Below are positions 8,989 to 17,583 of a DNA stretch of 64,000 nt, piece by piece. The notes beneath the pieces are model-generated. The model saw nothing but the letters and a program-made list of their open reading frames with translations. It did no database searches and was not told where the DNA came from. Source of the stretch: Stenotrophomonas sp. SAU14A_NAIMI4_8 (GTDB lineage Bacteria; Pseudomonadota; Gammaproteobacteria; Xanthomonadales; Xanthomonadaceae); contig NZ_CP025999.1 of the NCBI RefSeq assembly GCF_003086695.1, forward strand, positions 1,901,680 to 1,965,679. The letters are read 5' to 3'. Each line of letters opens with the position of its first letter. Position 1 is the stretch's first letter. The position numbers were made by a program, and so were the translations under genes.

Positions 8989-9918
8989 TTACAGGTTCGC
9001 ATCCAGGAATGCGCGGATCACCGGCCCGATCTCCTGCACATGGCTTTCCAACGCGAAATGCCCGGTATCGTAGAAATGCACCTCCGCCTTCGGCAGATCG
9101 CGCTTGAACGCCTCGGCACCGGCCGGGATGAAGATCGCGTCGTTGCGCCCCCACACCGCCAGCAGCGGCGGCGTGCGGTCGCGGAAGTACGCATGCAGTT
9201 GCGGGTACATCGCCACGTTGGTGCGGTAATCCAGGATCAGGTCCAGCTGGATATCCAGATTGCCTGGCCGCGCCAGACGCTCGTTGTCCAGCGTGTAGGT
9301 TTCCGGCGCGATGCGCAGCGCATCGGGCGCGCCGTGGGTGTACTGCCACTGGATGCCTTCCGGGCTGAACATGCTGCGCAGTGCATCGCGGTTGGCCGCG
9401 GTCGCTGCGCTCCAGTAGCGCTTGATCGGCGCCCACAGTTCGCCCAGGCCTTCTTCATAGGCATTGCCATTCTGCGAAACGATGGCGGTGATGCGTTCCG
9501 GGTGTTGGGTGGCCAGGCGCCAGCCGACCGGTGCGCCGTAGTCGAACACCTGGATGGCGTAGCGATCGATGCCGATCACTTCGGTGAAGCGGTCGATGGT
9601 GGTGGCCAGGTTGGCGAAGGTGTAGGCGTACTTTTCGCGCGGCGGCGCCTCGGTGAAGCCGAAGCCAGGCAGGTCCGGGGCAATCACGTGGTAGCGGTCG
9701 GCCAGCATGGGGATCAGTTCGCGGTACATGAAGGACGAGGAGGGCAGGCCGTGCAGCAACAGCACGGTGGGTGCCTTGGGGTCGCCGGCTTCGCGGTAGA
9801 ACACGCGCACGTCGTCCACCTGGGCGTAGTGGAAGGTGACGGCCGGCGCGGCGGCGTGGGCAGAGGCAACGGCGAGGGCACCGGCAAGGCCGGTTGCCAG
9901 ACGGGCAGGGGTGTTCAT
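8989..9918 (-). CDS. Exported alpha/beta hydrolase (epoxide hydrolase/haloalkane dehalogenase-like)
   Basis: A 309-residue enzyme with a signal peptide (residues 1-23, ending SAHAAAP). The alpha/beta hydrolase core shows LLHGLPSSSFMY (oxyanion loop), a VFDYGAPVGW nucleophile elbow where Asp rather than Ser occupies the nucleophile site, WGRNDAIF for the acid, and DTGHFALE for the catalytic His. Asp at the elbow is typical of haloalkane dehalogenases and epoxide hydrolases. It follows the CxxC protein gene by 12 bases, so the two form an operon, probably repressed by the TetR protein at 10653. Substrate unknown. Confidence 0.88.
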   Translation of the reverse strand: MNTPARLATGLAGALAVASAHAAAPAVTFHYAQVDDVRVFYREAGDPKAPTVLLLHGLPSSSFMYRELIPMLADRYHVIAPDLPGFGFTEAPPREKYAYTFANLATTIDRFTEVIGIDRYAIQVFDYGAPVGWRLATQHPERITAIVSQNGNAYEEGLGELWAPIKRYWSAATAANRDALRSMFSPEGIQWQYTHGAPDALRIAPETYTLDNERLARPGNLDIQLDLILDYRTNVAMYPQLHAYFRDRTPPLLAVWGRNDAIFIPAGAEAFKRDLPKAEVHFYDTGHFALESHVQEIGPVIRAFLDANL

Positions 9919-9930
9919 GGTGTGGGTTCC

Positions 9931-10518
9931 TCAGGCGAACTGCTGGAACGCGTGGCTGCTGCCGCGCGAGATCTTGCCCTGGTCGAACAGGCGCAGGATC
10001 GGGAAGTCGACGTCGTTGCGGCCGACCTTCCACAGGTAGTTGGTGATGAAGTTCAGCGCCAGGTGGCCGAACACTTCCACGATGTCCTCATCGCCCCAGC
10101 CCCCGGCGCGCACGGCCTGCAGTTCTTCATCGGTTACGTCGCCCTTGTGGCGCACCAGCAGCAGCACGAAGTCGAGCAGCGCCTGTTCCTTCGGGTCGGT
10201 GGACTTGCCGTGGCGGGCCAGTTCAATGTCTTCCTCGGTGAGCTTCTGCAGCTTGGCGATGGCGGCCAGCAGGGAGATGCAGTATTCGCAGCCGTTTTCT
10301 TCACCGATGGCCAGGCCGATCTTGCGCGCCAGCTGCTTGCTGAAGCGGCCGTCGGTGAGGTTCTGGAACAGGGCCAGGTAGCTGTTCATGGTGGCCGGCG
10401 AGTTGGCCAGCGCCGTCATGATGATGGGCAGCTTGCCGAATTTGGCCTTGGTCTGTTCCAGCAGCGGCTGCTGGGCCGGGGTGGCGGTTTCGGGGGTGAC
10501 GAGGGCGATACGGGACAT
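9931..10518 (-). CDS. Carboxymuconolactone-decarboxylase-family (AhpD-like) protein
   Basis: A 195-residue helical protein of the CMD/AhpD family. The redox motif GCEYC lies at about residues 76-80, followed by a conserved His (residue about 97 in ARHG), resembling the thiol active site of AhpD-type peroxidase-like proteins. A second conserved block is GHLALNFITNY near the C-terminus. It is the first gene of the operon with the exported hydrolase and is divergent from the TetR gene. The CxxC pair supports a thiol-redox role over a true decarboxylase role. Confidence 0.88.
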   Translation of the reverse strand: MSRIALVTPETATPAQQPLLEQTKAKFGKLPIIMTALANSPATMNSYLALFQNLTDGRFSKQLARKIGLAIGEENGCEYCISLLAAIAKLQKLTEEDIELARHGKSTDPKEQALLDFVLLLVRHKGDVTDEELQAVRAGGWGDEDIVEVFGHLALNFITNYLWKVGRNDVDFPILRLFDQGKISRGSSHAFQQFA

Positions 10519-10550
10519 GGAAAGTTCCTTGAGCGGATTGGATTGAAATG

Positions 10551-10628
10551 TACCGAACGGTCGGTACGGGCTGAATTGAATCCGAACGATCGGTCCACGT
10601 CAAGCTTGAATTGGACCGAACGGTCGGT
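10551..10628. promoter_or_regulatory. Three TetR operator-like boxes
   Basis: Between the divergent starts are three copies of a dyad of the form ACCGA-NNNN-TCGGT: 10552-10565, 10581-10594 (one arm starts T instead of A) and 10615-10628. Centres are 29 and 34 bases apart. This is the expected form for a TetR-family site, and the third copy lies 25 bases before the regulator's start codon, so autorepression plus control of the hydrolase operon is likely. Confidence 0.7.
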
Positions 10629-10652
10629 TATCGTTCAGGCAGGAGGTGACCC

Positions 10653-11222
10653 ATGCCCCAGGTCAGGAAAATTGATGACGCGGCCCTGCTGGACCGCTTG
10701 GCGCTGACGTTCAAGGACGTTGGCTATGAGGGCGCGTCGCTGGCAGTGATTGCCGAAGCGACCGGCCTGAAGAAATCCAGCCTGTACCACCGTTTCCCCA
10801 ACGGGAAAGAGGAAATGGCGCAGGAAGTGCTTGCCCAGGTAGGGCGCGTGCTGGATGCGGAGATCTTCCCGGTGCTGGCCGGCGATGCGCCGGTGGCGGA
10901 CAAGCTGGCGCGTTTCGTTGCGGCGATGGACGCGATGTACGACCACGGCCGGCAGTCGTGCCTGTTGAACATGCTGTCGCCGCCGCGTGGTGTGCAGAAC
11001 GGTTGCGGTGATGCAATTGCATCGACGTTCCACCGGTTGCAGGCCGCGCTGGCGGGTGTGGCGCGGCAGCACGGTGTGGCTGATGAAGAGGCCGAACTGC
11101 TGGCCGAGCAGATGCTGGTGGAACTGCACGGCGCGCTTGTGGTGGCGCGCGGCATGGATGCGCCGGCGGTGTTTTCGCGGGCGATTGTGCGGTTGCCGCG
11201 GATTATTCTGGACGCGGTGTAA
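10653..11222 (+). CDS. TetR-family transcriptional regulator
   Basis: A 189-residue protein with an AGGAGGTGA ribosome site just upstream. Residues about 8-55 form the TetR helix-turn-helix (FKDVGYEGASLAVIAEATG, then KSSLYHRFPNGKEEM). The remaining helices form the ligand-binding and dimerisation domain. It is divergent from the CMD/hydrolase operon and sits directly beside three matching dyads, so it most likely represses that operon and itself. The ligand is unknown. Confidence 0.93.
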   Translation: MPQVRKIDDAALLDRLALTFKDVGYEGASLAVIAEATGLKKSSLYHRFPNGKEEMAQEVLAQVGRVLDAEIFPVLAGDAPVADKLARFVAAMDAMYDHGRQSCLLNMLSPPRGVQNGCGDAIASTFHRLQAALAGVARQHGVADEEAELLAEQMLVELHGALVVARGMDAPAVFSRAIVRLPRIILDAV

Positions 11223-11224
11223 TT

Positions 11225-11295
11225 CGCCGGGCATGGCCCGGCGCTACCGGAGGGCGTCGCGGGCACGGTGGGGTAGCGCCGGGCCATGCCCGGCG
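11225..11295. repeat. Inverted pair of SMAG-type REP elements
   Basis: Two 23-base copies face each other: 11225-11247 (reverse) and 11273-11295 (forward). Each has a GTAG head followed by CGCCGGGC/GCCCGGCG pairing arms. They fill the gap between the convergent TetR and CheW-like genes, where transcripts from both sides end. Confidence 0.85.
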
Positions 11296-11301
11296 GCGCG
11301 A

Positions 11302-11787
11302 TCACGCGGCAATCAACAACACCGGGTCGATCAGCGGAATCTGGCCGTTGTCGGGCATCGCAATGCTCTGGCTGCAGAACACAAACCCCAGCGGATTGAC
11401 CGCCCGCACCCGCTCGCGGGGGACGCTTTCGATCTCGCCCACTTCGTCCACGGCCAAGGCCAGCACTTCTGCGCTTGCCTGCACCAGCAGCATTGCCGGG
11501 CAGGCGGACTCGAACGCACTCAGCCCGCTCAGCCGACGCAGGTCGACCACCCTCAGTGCTTCTTCGCGCACGGTAAGGGTTGGGCGGCCTTTGCCGCCTG
11601 CACGGCTGAAGGTTTCAGGGCCACGAATTTCGACAGCGGCCTGCACGTCCACGGCAAACCACTGCTCACCCGCGCGTACGGCCAGGAATTCGAAAAAGTC
11701 ATGCGACAACGGGGCCGGTTGACCGGCCAAAGGGGAATGCGGCTGCAAGGGAATTCCGGTGGAAGGGGCGCTGCTGATGCGCGGCAA
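11302..11787 (-). CDS. CheW-like domain protein
   Basis: A 161-residue protein whose residues about 28-160 match the CheW fold: FLAVRAGEQWFAVDV, a strand with VREEALRVVDLRRLSG, LLVQASAEVLALAVDEVGEIE, and VNPLGF. CheW proteins bridge receptors and CheA kinases. No CheA or receptor lies beside it; instead it follows two c-di-GMP signalling genes on the same strand, 89 bases after the GGDEF-EAL gene. The start is uncertain: TTG 11787 has no good ribosome site and no ATG is in frame upstream. Confidence 0.75.
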   Translation of the reverse strand: MPRISSAPSTGIPLQPHSPLAGQPAPLSHDFFEFLAVRAGEQWFAVDVQAAVEIRGPETFSRAGGKGRPTLTVREEALRVVDLRRLSGLSAFESACPAMLLVQASAEVLALAVDEVGEIESVPRERVRAVNPLGFVFCSQSIAMPDNGQIPLIDPVLLIAA

Positions 11788-11876
11788 TAATGCCGTGCCG
11801 GAATGCCCGGTTGTGTGCGCGGCAGATGAAGGCCGAGGCGCACATTCAGCTTCTGCTGGGCATGTGCCCCCGGGTG

Positions 11877-13676
11877 TCAGGTCTGGACGTAGGGCGCCGC
11901 GTCCAGCTGCTGGGCCAGATCTGCCGCGCTGATCGGGCGGGACAGGGCAAACCCCTGGATCTCATCGCAGCCATAGGCCTGCAGCAGGGCCACCTGTTCC
12001 GGCGTCTCGGCGCCTTCGCCCACGGTGTTGTAACCCAGGCCGTGGGCCAGGCTGATGACTGCCTGCACCTTCAACTGGGCGCGCATATCGGTGGGCAGGT
12101 CGTCGATCATCGACTTGTCCAGCTTGATGGTGTGGATGGGCAGTTCGGTGAGGTAGCCGAAGTTGCTGTAGCCACTGCCGAAATCATCGATGGCCACGCG
12201 CACGCCGGCCGCGGCCAGCTGCTGCAGTTGTTCGCCGGGCAGCGAATCGGCACGCAGCCATTCGCCTTCGGTGATCTCGATTTCCACATCGCTGCAGGAC
12301 AGCCCCTTGCACAGCAGCGCGGAAATGAAGGCATCGGCCATGCCCTTGCGGGACACATCGCGCGCGGACAGGTTGATGGACAGGGTGAGGCTGAGGCCTT
12401 CGCGCCGCCATTGCGCCAGCTGGCTGAAGGCGTGTTCCAGTACCCAGGCGGTAACGCCATCCATCAGCGTGGTGCGCTCGAATACGGGAATGAACTCGGC
12501 CGGGCTGACTGCGCCCAGCTGCGGGTGGTTCCAGCGCAACAGCACTTCGGCCGCAACCGGGGCAAGATCATGCGCGCGGAAGCGCGGCTGGTAGACCAGG
12601 TGGAACTGGTCCTGCTGCAGTGCCCGCTGGCCGTCGGTGGCCAGCCGGTAGCTGCGCTGCAGGCGTTCATCGCGGCTGGGCGAGTACCAGCAGCAGGTAA
12701 CCTGGCTGGCAAGGGCCGAGCCGAGCGCGATCATCATCTTGCGCAGCACATCGTCGGCACTGTCACGGCCCAGGGCGGCCTCGCACAGGCCGGCATGGAA
12801 CTGCGGCGCCAGCGGAACCGATGCCGCCATCAACGGGCGGATGAGATCGTCGTGCAGCAGGTGAACCAGGCGTTCGATGGCCTCGCGCGTGGGCAGTTCC
12901 ACCACGAAGGCGAAGCGGGTGGCGCCCACATGGTAGACCTGGGCCACGCCGTCGAGGGCCAGGTTGAGGCGCACGCCCGCACGGCGGATCAGTGCTTCCA
13001 GCGGCACCATGCCCAGCACCTGGCCGGCCTCGTGGGCGCGCGGCAGATCCAGGATGTCGATCATGACCGCGAAGCACGGCTGGCCCGGCGTGCGCACCGC
13101 GCGCGCGGCGTAATCGATGGCGAACTGGTGGCGGTTGGGCAGGCCACTGACCGGATCGCGACGACCGCTGAGGGTGCGCAGCTCCAGTTCGTTCATCACC
13201 GCCATGCCCAACGTCTGCAGTTGCCGACGGTCATCGGCGGAAAACTGCCGGGGCACGCTGTCCATCACGCACAGCGCACCGATGGGAACACCGTTGGCGG
13301 CCACCAGTGGCGTACCGGCATAGAAGCGCAGGTGCGGCGGCCCGGCCACCAGCGGCAGGCTGGAAAAACGCGGATCCACGCGCAGGTCGTTGATGACCTG
13401 GCCGGCGGGGGAGCCGATGGTGTGAGCGCAGATGGAGTCGCGGATATGCGATTCGGCCACGTCCAGGCCTTGGCGTGATATCAGCCGCTGGCGGTCTTCT
13501 TCAATGAGCGATACGAAGGCCACCGGCGTGCGGAAGGTGCGCGCCGCCAGGTCGGTCAGCCGATCCAGCGAGGCGCCCGCGGCGTCGTCCAGGACGTCCA
13601 GGCTGCCCAGCGTCGACATGCGTTCTTCGGTACGGGTAGGGGCCATGTGCGTGTTCCGGTTGAACAGGGGCGCCAT
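11877..13676 (-). CDS. GAF-GGDEF(degenerate)-EAL cyclic-di-GMP signalling protein
   Basis: A 599-residue cytoplasmic protein. Residues about 35-165 are a GAF sensor (SICAHTI, FYAGTPL, GALCVMD). Residues about 170-325 are a GGDEF domain whose active-site loop reads VGATRFAF, so it should be catalytically dead and could serve as a nucleotide sensor. Residues about 345-590 are an EAL domain: EVLLRW in place of EALLRW, SINLS, EITEG, DDFGSGYS, IKLDKS and GEGAE retain the catalytic Glu, Asn, Asp and Lys. It is therefore probably an active phosphodiesterase. ATG codons at residues 11 and 20 are alternative starts. It follows the diguanylate cyclase gene by 93 bases. Confidence 0.9.
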   Translation of the reverse strand: MAPLFNRNTHMAPTRTEERMSTLGSLDVLDDAAGASLDRLTDLAARTFRTPVAFVSLIEEDRQRLISRQGLDVAESHIRDSICAHTIGSPAGQVINDLRVDPRFSSLPLVAGPPHLRFYAGTPLVAANGVPIGALCVMDSVPRQFSADDRRQLQTLGMAVMNELELRTLSGRRDPVSGLPNRHQFAIDYAARAVRTPGQPCFAVMIDILDLPRAHEAGQVLGMVPLEALIRRAGVRLNLALDGVAQVYHVGATRFAFVVELPTREAIERLVHLLHDDLIRPLMAASVPLAPQFHAGLCEAALGRDSADDVLRKMMIALGSALASQVTCCWYSPSRDERLQRSYRLATDGQRALQQDQFHLVYQPRFRAHDLAPVAAEVLLRWNHPQLGAVSPAEFIPVFERTTLMDGVTAWVLEHAFSQLAQWRREGLSLTLSINLSARDVSRKGMADAFISALLCKGLSCSDVEIEITEGEWLRADSLPGEQLQQLAAAGVRVAIDDFGSGYSNFGYLTELPIHTIKLDKSMIDDLPTDMRAQLKVQAVISLAHGLGYNTVGEGAETPEQVALLQAYGCDEIQGFALSRPISAADLAQQLDAAPYVQT

Positions 13677-13769
13677 AGAGCCGAATCAGGGCCGTGCAGG
13701 CGGCACGGCGGTGGTGACAGGGTTGCAGGTGTGGGGCGGTGCCGTTGTGCAGAAACGGCAAGCATCGCG

Positions 13770-15362
13770 TCAAGAAGGGTTTTCGCGCCGCTGGCTGCGA
13801 CGCCGGTACAGCACGGCGCGGTTGCGGCCGCCGTGCTTGGCGCGGTACAGCGCCTTGTCGGCCTGGCGGATGACCAGGTCTGCGTCGCCTTGGGTTTCGG
13901 GGTAGTGGCTGACGCCGGCTGAAATGGTGACGTGCCCGACCGTGGGGAAGGCGTGCGCCTGGATCACGCTGCGCAGGCGCTCGGCCACCTGCAGGGCGAC
14001 GTCTGCGCTGACCTCGGGCAGCAGGGCGAGGAATTCCTCACCGCCCAGGCGGCAGAGCACGTCCTGCGGGCGCGCGTTGGCCCGCATGCAATGGGCGATG
14101 CCGGCCAGCACTTGGTCGCCAGTGTCGTGGCCGTGCTGGTCGTTGACGTCCTTGAAGTGGTCCACGTCCAGGGTGATGACCCCGAATGGCACGCCCGAGG
14201 CATTCAGTGCGCTGAGCGCGCGTTCCAGTCCACGCCGGTTGAGCAGCTGGGTCAGCGGATCGGTGAGGGCGGCCTTGTCCAGCAGCCCGATACGTTCGTT
14301 GAGGTTGCGGAAGCTGACCAGCACGGCCTGCTTGAGTTGGGCGGCTTCGTGGTACCAGGAATTGACCGCCTTGACCTGGGTGATGGCGGCGCCGACATCC
14401 TGGTCCTGTGCGTGCCGGGCCAGTTCCTGCAACGGCGAGGCAATGCGCCGCGAGCACAGCCAGATCAGCAGAAGGGTCAGCAGCCCCAGGGGCGCGGCAT
14501 TGCGCAGCACCGTGGCCGTCAGGCTGCCCATGGGGGCCACGGCAGCATCGGTCGGGCGCTGGGCGACGATGCCCCAACCGGCCGCGGGCACGGGCGCGAA
14601 GCCGGCCAGCATCGGCACGCCATGGCGGTTGCGCGAGTGCAGGGCGCCGGCACGGCCCTGGCTGAGTGCCTCCACGGCGGCATTGCGGGTGGCGGCCTGG
14701 CCGACGCGGTCCGGGTCGGGGTGGTAGAGCACGGTGCCATCGCGGCTGACCACGTACAGGTACGAGCCATCGTCGTAGGGATGGGTGCCGAGCAGGCTGT
14801 GCAGCACGTTGGGGTCGCGCAGGTGGATGGACGCGGTGATGTAGCCGGCGTAGTCGCCGTCGGCGTTGAACACGGGGTGGGACAGGGTGACCACCAGGTT
14901 GCCGGTGTGGGCAACGAACGGATCGCTGACCATCGGCACCCGCTGCTGCAGCGCCTGCCGGTTGGCCGCGCTGGTGAGGGCCTTGCCCTGCAGCTCGGGC
15001 AGGGCCGGTGAGGTACCCACCACCACGCCCTGGGCATTGACCGAGATGACGCTGTTGAAGGCATCGGTCTGCAGCTTGACCCGTTCCACTTCATCGTCGT
15101 GCGCGGCGGATTGGGCGGCATTGCGGCTGAGACGTTCGGCGCCGACCGCCAGTTGCTGCTGTGCGTTCAGCACGAAGTGCTGGGTGGACTGCGCCAGCGA
15201 GTGCGCGTACACCCGGTTGGCTTCCAGGCTCTTTTCAAGCAGTTGCTGGCGCTGCACCTGGTAGCTGGCCCAGACCGCATTGCCCAGCATCACCAAGGCA
15301 GAGAGCGCGGCAAGCGCGAGGATCAGCCGTTGCAGGTTCACCCGCCGGATCGTTGCGTTCAC
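13770..15362 (-). CDS. Membrane diguanylate cyclase (Cache-GGDEF)
   Basis: A 530-residue protein. A membrane helix at residues about 10-32, a periplasmic Cache-type sensor of about 250 residues (SDPFVAHTGNLVVTLSHPVF is characteristic), and a second helix near 300. A GGDEF domain follows at about 375-525 with an intact RLGGEEF catalytic loop. An RPQD inhibitory site lies five residues before it, so product inhibition is expected. It should make c-di-GMP in response to an outside ligand. The phosphodiesterase gene follows on the same strand, suggesting paired synthesis and breakdown. Confidence 0.92.
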   Translation of the reverse strand: MNATIRRVNLQRLILALAALSALVMLGNAVWASYQVQRQQLLEKSLEANRVYAHSLAQSTQHFVLNAQQQLAVGAERLSRNAAQSAAHDDEVERVKLQTDAFNSVISVNAQGVVVGTSPALPELQGKALTSAANRQALQQRVPMVSDPFVAHTGNLVVTLSHPVFNADGDYAGYITASIHLRDPNVLHSLLGTHPYDDGSYLYVVSRDGTVLYHPDPDRVGQAATRNAAVEALSQGRAGALHSRNRHGVPMLAGFAPVPAAGWGIVAQRPTDAAVAPMGSLTATVLRNAAPLGLLTLLLIWLCSRRIASPLQELARHAQDQDVGAAITQVKAVNSWYHEAAQLKQAVLVSFRNLNERIGLLDKAALTDPLTQLLNRRGLERALSALNASGVPFGVITLDVDHFKDVNDQHGHDTGDQVLAGIAHCMRANARPQDVLCRLGGEEFLALLPEVSADVALQVAERLRSVIQAHAFPTVGHVTISAGVSHYPETQGDADLVIRQADKALYRAKHGGRNRAVLYRRRSQRRENPS

Positions 15363-15440
15363 CCTGCGCCCCAGGCAGTTGGTAGGGCCTCAGGTTACAA
15401 GTCGGGGGCAGGAGGGCGCGTGGGCAGGTCTTCACACGAC

Positions 15441-15584
15441 TTAGCCGAAGCTCGGGCCAACACGGCCACCGGGGCCATCCTGGTTTCGCTGCCGTTCCAT
15501 CGCCAGCTGGTGCTCCCGCTGAATGCTACGAGCCAAGGGCAGCATGCTTGCACGGGTATGCTCATACTCGATCCATCGCCCCAC
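15441..15584 (-). CDS. Possible 47-residue protein or gene remnant
   Basis: In the 322-base gap before the cyclase gene a GTG-started frame encodes a basic, helix-prone peptide containing RWIEYEHTRASMLPLARS and ending GGRVGPSFG. Its composition looks like genuine protein rather than chance, but there is no strong ribosome site, and the frame stays open 15 codons upstream. It may be the C-terminal remnant of a larger gene. The rest of 15363-15684 shows nothing else. Confidence 0.3.
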   Translation of the reverse strand: MGRWIEYEHTRASMLPLARSIQREHQLAMERQRNQDGPGGRVGPSFG

Positions 15585-15684
15585 ACGGTGCCTGGTTGAT
15601 TGGGTTGGGCAGAGTTTGGCGTTACCTCAGTCAGTGGCGTGATCGCCCGTTGTCACTGGATACATGCGCTATTGAAGGGTGCGC

Positions 15685-16131
15685 TTACAGCGCGCACTCG
15701 TCGCTAACATCCAATGTAATGGTGTAGTCGGTGTTGCCTGAAAGTACCCCCGCGTCCTTGTAAGCCACCAGCGCTTGCCTGAGGCTCTCTTTGATCGATT
15801 GCTTGTATGGGCCAAGTGTCGGTGGCAAGCCATTGGTTCCGTTCAGTCTGACCAGTAGCCAATGCGACCACCCTGGTTCTCCCGGCTTTCCGTTCCCATT
15901 CAACAGGTCCAAGCGGAGCGTCAGCAGCGTTCCTTTCCAGTAGAACGACCACACGCTTTCATGCTTTGTCTCCGCCTCAAGGCCTCGCGACAGGATCCTG
16001 AGATAGATGTCCTGCTCGCGATCGATGGTCCACTGACGGGAAATTCCCCCGCTTCTGAAGCTGGCGTCAATCTCGGCCAAGTGATATCTGGCCGCATCCT
16101 CTGGCGAGATGTACTCGTTGACGAACGGCAT
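15685..16131 (-). CDS. Unknown 148-residue protein, tandem copy A
   Basis: Start at ATG 16131, after an AAGGAG site. The protein opens MPFVNEYISPEDAARY and aligns over its full length with the protein at 16278-16724. Conserved blocks are IDxxxRSGGI, QWT(I/V)D, an F-Y-W-(K/R)-G strand, W-x-HW-L-V-RLNG and a C-terminal TLD. The alternation of charged and aromatic strands suggests a compact alpha/beta protein. I know no function for the family; such tandem duplicates are common among immunity genes, but no toxin is seen here. Confidence 0.7.
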   Translation of the reverse strand: MPFVNEYISPEDAARYHLAEIDASFRSGGISRQWTIDREQDIYLRILSRGLEAETKHESVWSFYWKGTLLTLRLDLLNGNGKPGEPGWSHWLLVRLNGTNGLPPTLGPYKQSIKESLRQALVAYKDAGVLSGNTDYTITLDVSDECAL

Positions 16132-16277
16132 CGTGTGCTCCTTGAGAGTGCCTCGGGCTTGGTCGGATTGAATTGGCACAGGTCGTGGGTACAGGCCCGG
16201 TCAGGGCCTCGCGCGTGTTGTATGCGGCGCGATGGCGGCGGAAGATTCGACTTCTCGAAGTTCAGTCCGTGGCGCGC

Positions 16278-16724
16278 TCAAAGCACACACTCTTCGCCAA
16301 AATCCAAAGTGACGCTGCATTCTGAACTTACGGAGAAGACGCCGCCGTCTCCATGAGCGACAAGGGCCATGTTTAGATCTTCCAGTATCTCGGCTTGATT
16401 CTTCCTTAAGGCAGGTGGCATCCCGTTGCTGCCGTTGAGCCGGACCAGTCGCCAGTGCAGCCATGCGGGCCCTCCTGGTTCTGCCGTCACCTTGAGCAGT
16501 TCCATTTGCAATGTCAGGAGCTCTCCCCTCCAGTAGAACGTCCACAGGCTTTCGTGTTTGGTTTCGGGCTCGCGACCTCGCGCCATCAATCGAAGATGGA
16601 TGTCGCGCTCGTGATCGACAGTCCACTGCCCAGGGATGCCTCCGCTCCTGTACTTCGCGTCTATCTCAGCCAAGCGATACTTGGCAGCATCCTGCGGTGA
16701 AATGTACTCGTTGACGAACGGCAT
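16278..16724 (-). CDS. Unknown 148-residue protein, tandem copy B
   Basis: Same length and same opening as copy A (MPFVNEYISPQDAAKY), with a GGA-containing ribosome site before ATG 16724. The two copies match well through residue about 110 and then diverge between LPP(T/A)L and the C-terminus, where B carries a Cys (SECSVTLDFGEECVL). Copy B is the upstream gene of the pair and 146 bases separate the two. The divergence focused near the C-terminus suggests the copies bind different partners. Confidence 0.7.
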   Translation of the reverse strand: MPFVNEYISPQDAAKYRLAEIDAKYRSGGIPGQWTVDHERDIHLRLMARGREPETKHESLWTFYWRGELLTLQMELLKVTAEPGGPAWLHWRLVRLNGSNGMPPALRKNQAEILEDLNMALVAHGDGGVFSVSSECSVTLDFGEECVL

Positions 16725-16979
16725 CGTTTCCTACCTGGGCGCGCTGTTGGCCTTCATGGGATTCTATCCATATAGGACGGGTAGCCTCATGCGGCGTCTG
16801 CGCCCGGCCGGCATGCCCGAGCTGGAGTAGGGGGTGCTGCATGATGTCCCCGGGTTCGGCCAAGCCAAAGGCGTCACCACCAGCCCCTGCACCTGTCACC
16901 CCATTTCCGATTAGCATGCCCCCACCGGCCGCTGGTTGTTCGCGCCGACCCCGTTTCCCCCACCAGCGAAGGACCGCGA

Positions 16980-17555
16980 ATGGAAACGCTGACCGTAAGA
17001 CAGGTAGCCTGGAAAACCCTGCTGATCAATCTGATCGCGGTGGTGGTGCCGCTGTCGGTCATCGTGCCGTGCGCCGATGCCATCCAGCATACATCCGCGC
17101 AGACCGCTTTCCTGATCGCCACGCTTTCGGTGGTGGGTGGGGTGAACTACCTGATCGTGCGCCATGGCACCTACCTGATTGATATAGAGCTGTCCCCGGG
17201 CGCCATTGCGATCCGCCAGGGTGAGCGCACGCTGTTCGCTTCACCGTTCTCGGCAATTCGCAGCTACAACGCTTACCCGTTCATCAACCGCCGGGGCGGC
17301 CATGTGTTGCGGCTGGATTCTGCCACGGGCCGTTACTGCGGCCTGCTGACCTGGCGCGACTTCAACGCACCCGACGAGGAGGACAAGGCCAGCTTCACCG
17401 GCCTGTACAGCGTGCTGGATCAGCACGTTGGCGGGCGCAAGCGCACCACGGGCGTTGACCTGCTGCTGAAGCTGTTTTCAACCGCGCCCTATATCGCCTT
17501 GGCGGTGGCGTTGCTGATGCTGGTGGGCATGTTCGTCCACGTGATTCAACGTTGA
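16980..17555 (+). CDS. Membrane protein, unknown function
   Basis: A 191-residue protein with an AAGGA site before ATG 16980. Hydrophobic helices lie at residues about 13-35, 42-62 and 165-188, with a soluble central stretch (residues 65-160) containing short strands such as IELSPGAIAIRQGERTLF and SAIRSYN, like a small PH-type domain of inner-membrane proteins. It is followed after 28 bases by another membrane protein gene and likely forms an operon with it. The 255 bases upstream carry no supported gene. Confidence 0.7.
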   Translation: METLTVRQVAWKTLLINLIAVVVPLSVIVPCADAIQHTSAQTAFLIATLSVVGGVNYLIVRHGTYLIDIELSPGAIAIRQGERTLFASPFSAIRSYNAYPFINRRGGHVLRLDSATGRYCGLLTWRDFNAPDEEDKASFTGLYSVLDQHVGGRKRTTGVDLLLKLFSTAPYIALAVALLMLVGMFVHVIQR

Positions 17556-17583
17556 AGCAAACAGGGCGCCACAGGAGGTTGCC

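Noticed and set aside
8968..10707. 579-codon plus-strand frame over the hydrolase and CMD genes
   Set aside because: It covers two clear minus-strand genes and the TetR operators and shows no known domain.
16666..16917. 83-codon minus-strand frame upstream of the tandem copies
   Set aside because: It overlaps the start of copy B in another frame, has no ribosome site, and shows no recognisable motif.
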